DNA from: DAOTXL01 sp034434895
Lineage (GTDB): Bacteria; Chloroflexota; Anaerolineae; JAAYZQ01
Length of the DNA stretch: 8,232 nt
Reading direction: 5' to 3'
Assembly: GCA_034434895.1 (NCBI GenBank)
Contig: DAOTYI010000143.1
Span: 1 to 8,232 of the forward strand
Positions 6,641-8,232 of the stretch are shown piece after piece. Under the pieces are notes generated by a model, which had not been told where the DNA came from, ran no database searches, and saw only the letters and a list, made by a program, of their open reading frames with translations. The stretch's first letter is position 1, and each line of letters starts with the position of its first letter. Position numbers and translations under genes: made by a program.

Positions 6641-7643
6641 ACGAAACCTTTTCCTCATCGGCCTGCTGATCCTCCAACTGGCGCTGGTGGCCGCTGTCTT
6701 CTGGCCACGCTCCTCCACTGCCGGAAAAGAGGGGGCCAGCCTCTTTGCCGGCGTCGAGGCGGGGCGCATCGCCCGGCTGACCATCCGCGACGGCCAGGGC
6801 AAGTCCATCGTGCTGGCCAAAGGTGCTCAGGGTTGGGTCCTGCCCGAAGCGGATGACTATCCCTGCCAGGCGGACAAGGTCGAGTCGCTGACCACCAAGA
6901 TTGCCGGCCTGAAGGCCAACCGCCTGGTGGCCCAGACCGGCAGCAGCCATAAGCGGCTCAAAGTGGCCGAAGAGGAGTATGAACGGCTCATCGAATTTGT
7001 GCTGGATGACGGGGTTTTGCACCGGTTGTATGTGGGCAGTGCGCCCGCCTACCGCGCCACCCATATCCGCGCCGACGGCCAGAAAGAGGTCTATTTGACC
7101 TCCGATCTGTCGGCTCAGGATGCCTCGCTGGAGGTGACGAACTGGGTGAACCGCAATTATCTGGTGGTGCCGCAGGATCAGATCGTGGCCATCATCCTGG
7201 AAAATGCCAACGGCCGCTTCGAGTTTGAAAAGCAGGGGGAGGTGTGGACGATGAGCGACCTGGCCCTCAGTGAGACCCTCAACGAGGGAGCGGTCCGCAC
7301 TCTGGTCAACCGGGCGGCCACGGTCATCCTGCTCCAGCCCCTGGGCAAGGAGAAAAAGGCCGAATATGGTATGGACAGGCCCAGCGCCGTCGTCACCATC
7401 CGCACGCACAGCGAGGAGGCAGGGGACAAGAGCTACACGCTATGGGTGGGGGCCAGAGATGCGGCGGACAACAACTATATCGTCAAGTCGTCGGAATCGG
7501 AATATTACGTCAAGGTAAGTCAATACTCGGTTAACGACCTGGTTGAAAAGAAGCGGGAGGGCTTTTTGCAGTTGCCTCCCACCCCCACGCCGACGCCGGA
7601 AAGTACCCCTGAAACCACTCCAGAGGCCACACCGGAGGGCTAA
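6633..7643 (+). CDS. DUF4340 domain-containing membrane-anchored protein
   Basis: A 336-residue protein that begins MTRRN and has one hydrophobic helix (about 5-24), so it is likely anchored with its bulk outside the membrane. Residues 45-312 fall into two similar halves (about 45-179 and 183-312), each a DUF4340-type unit: a strand with G and E/K-rich turn, a W[VT][LM] strand, a helix, then [LW]YVG/LWVG and a Y[LV] strand. The C-terminus (315-336) is a low-complexity Pro/Thr/Glu tail. DUF4340 proteins characteristically follow GldG-type genes and are thought to be partners of that transporter; no biochemical role is established to my knowledge. ATG 6633 lies 8 bases before the end of the permease gene and is preceded by AGGGAGGGG (6621-6629). 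An in-frame extension upstream to 6492 is only overlap with the permease. Confidence 0.9.
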   Translation: MTRRNLFLIGLLILQLALVAAVFWPRSSTAGKEGASLFAGVEAGRIARLTIRDGQGKSIVLAKGAQGWVLPEADDYPCQADKVESLTTKIAGLKANRLVAQTGSSHKRLKVAEEEYERLIEFVLDDGVLHRLYVGSAPAYRATHIRADGQKEVYLTSDLSAQDASLEVTNWVNRNYLVVPQDQIVAIILENANGRFEFEKQGEVWTMSDLALSETLNEGAVRTLVNRAATVILLQPLGKEKKAEYGMDRPSAVVTIRTHSEEAGDKSYTLWVGARDAADNNYIVKSSESEYYVKVSQYSVNDLVEKKREGFLQLPPTPTPTPESTPETTPEATPEG

Positions 7644-7652
7644 ATAAACAGG

Positions 7653-7680
7653 GTAGGGCCACTGCGAGCAGTGGCCCTAC
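7653..7680 (+). terminator. Perfect hairpin after the operon, possible terminator
   Basis: gtagggccactg (7653-7664) pairs perfectly with cagtggccctac (7669-7680) over the tetraloop CGAG. It starts 10 bases after the DUF4340 stop, where a terminator is expected. No T-run follows, so Rho-independent termination is uncertain; it may be a dispersed repeat used as a transcript end. Confidence 0.5.
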
Positions 7681-7685
7681 GGGAC

Positions 7686-7735
7686 GACACGGAGGGCACG
7701 GATTTTGGTCAGTGGGAATCCGTGCCCTCCGTGTC
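7686..7735. repeat. Perfect 19-bp inverted repeat plus small hairpin in the gene-free gap
   Basis: gacacggagggcacggatt (7686-7704) is exactly complementary to 7717-7735, with a 12-base loop. It follows the 7653-7680 hairpin by 5 bases. A third, smaller hairpin (ggcgca 7758-7763 with tgcgcc 7769-7774) lies beyond it. I see no gene in 7644-7832. The arrangement resembles a nest of dispersed intergenic repeats. Confidence 0.7.
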
Positions 7736-7832
7736 TTGGGGAGGCAGGCAATGACCCGGCGCACTTCTTGCGCCATGTGCAACTTTGACTCATCCCCCCG
7801 GCTCCCTTCTCCTCCCCGAAACGGAGAGGCGA

Positions 7833-7889
7833 AACCGTTACTCATACAACCGACCCCTCGTTGCTATAGATCCCACAGGACATGACTTG
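7833..7889 (+). pseudogene. Tail of an RHS-repeat core, detached from its protein
   Basis: In frame with the following coding sequence, these codons read NRYSYNRPLVAIDPTGHDL. The consensus end of RHS-repeat-associated core domains is Y.Y..N.P....DP.G, so the match is clear, although one or two residues between YSY and N appear missing. The frame is open back to a stop at 7752-7754, but what lies before 7833 is repeat-like intergenic DNA with no RHS repeats (no YD-type motifs). The core that should precede it is absent. It is either a decayed RHS gene or a displaced tip left by recombination. Confidence 0.55.
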
Positions 7890-8232
7890 ATGATCGTTGG
7901 GGGAGCTGGAGGGGATATGGATCCGATAGTGTGGCAACAGTGGATTATGGCATACAAGGGATGCCCGGCAGCAGACTGGGATGTTTTCTATAAGGAGTGG
8001 TCAGGGAAAACAGATTTTGCCGACAAGAATGCGGTATTGGCCGCTGAAGGAATCCGCATATTTACCTGGGGTGGAGGCACTGTAGAAGAAGCTACGAGTA
8101 ATGCCGGGTCAGCAAAAAACTGGGAGATGGTAGACCAACTCAGCAAGGAAATGGAAGGAATGCAGGATATCACCCTGGTTGGCTGGAGTAAGGGGGGGAA
8201 TCTGGTGATGGAGTATCTCCAAAAGCTGGCTG
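7890..8232 (+). CDS. RHS-type C-terminal tip with alpha/beta-hydrolase-like motif (partial, runs off window)
   Basis: 114 codons are visible and the frame continues past the edge. The product starts MIVGGAGGDMDP, is rich in Trp and acidic residues, and contains a strand-turn-helix ITLVGWSKGGNLVMEYL with a G-x-S-x-G nucleophile elbow (G98, S100, G102). This suggests an alpha/beta-hydrolase (lipase/esterase-like) fold; the acid and histidine of a triad would lie outside the window. Fused in frame after the RHS ending DPTGHD, it is probably the variable effector domain of a polymorphic RHS protein. The start is uncertain: ATG 7890 has only AGGA 9 bases upstream, and ATG 7917 is an alternative. 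G+C is near 50% (29-31 of 60 in two lines counted) against about 65% in the operon, hinting at transfer. No immunity gene is visible. Confidence 0.6.
   Translation, partial: MIVGGAGGDMDPIVWQQWIMAYKGCPAADWDVFYKEWSGKTDFADKNAVLAAEGIRIFTWGGGTVEEATSNAGSAKNWEMVDQLSKEMEGMQDITLVGWSKGGNLVMEYLQKLA

Noticed and set aside
7799..7829. Second copy of the palindrome at 1-59
   Set aside because: It shares a pyrimidine-then-purine character but has no comparable stem, so the relation is not supported.
7531..7845. Minus-strand open frame of 104 codons over the repeat cluster
   Set aside because: It reads through perfect inverted repeats and the end of the DUF4340 gene, has no domain, and is Pro/Arg-rich as expected from antisense GC-rich DNA.
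7865..7870. TATAGA as the -10 box of a promoter for the RHS tip
   Set aside because: No acceptable -35 lies 16-18 bases upstream, and the hexamer lies in codons of the RHS core tail.

Overview
The window reads as chromosomal DNA from a GC-rich bacterium, most likely a Chloroflexota (Anaerolineae/Caldilineae-like) genome. That assignment is an inference. It rests on the gene set (GldA-like ATPase, GldF/GldG fusion, DUF4340 protein with a Pro/Thr-rich tail) and on the short intergenic inverted repeats, such as the 'accaccaaggacacgaagg...' and 'gggtctgtgaccc' types, which I recall as common in that phylum. No rRNA or marker gene is present to prove it. The core genes are about 65% G+C in a line I counted; the last 350 bases are near 50%.

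Layout. Bases 1-59 hold a strong GC-rich palindrome. Bases 84-272 carry the C-terminal part of a small minus-strand coding sequence with no start codon. A good sigma-70-type promoter (TTGACC-17-TATACT) lies inside it and points at a cation diffusion facilitator (CDF) transporter (311-1735) that has three consecutive C-terminal metal-binding-type domains instead of one. A nitroreductase-family flavoprotein (1846-2415) follows. A 353-base gap (2416-2768) contains two repeat elements, then a clear promoter (TATAAT) with an 11-bp tandem repeat filling its -35/spacer region and a leader hairpin.

That promoter drives a tightly packed three-gene operon. The genes are a GldA-type ABC ATPase (2769-3716), a 975-residue fusion of an ABC-2 permease (GldF-like) with a GldG-type extracellular domain (3713-6640), and a DUF4340 protein anchored by one N-terminal helix (6633-7643). 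The genes overlap by 4 and 8 bases. The products probably form one membrane complex: ATPase in the cytoplasm, permease in the membrane, and two large envelope-facing parts. Both envelope-facing parts appear to be built from tandem duplications. The substrate is unknown.

Downstream, 7644-7832 has no gene but contains two perfect inverted repeats and a small hairpin. The window ends in a lower-GC open frame (7833-8232, running off the edge). It begins with the residues that normally end an RHS-repeat core (YSYN-P-DPTGHD) and continues into a domain with a GWSKG nucleophile-elbow motif. This is best read as an RHS toxin tip separated from its core, with a putative alpha/beta-hydrolase effector domain. 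It is the most unusual item in the window.
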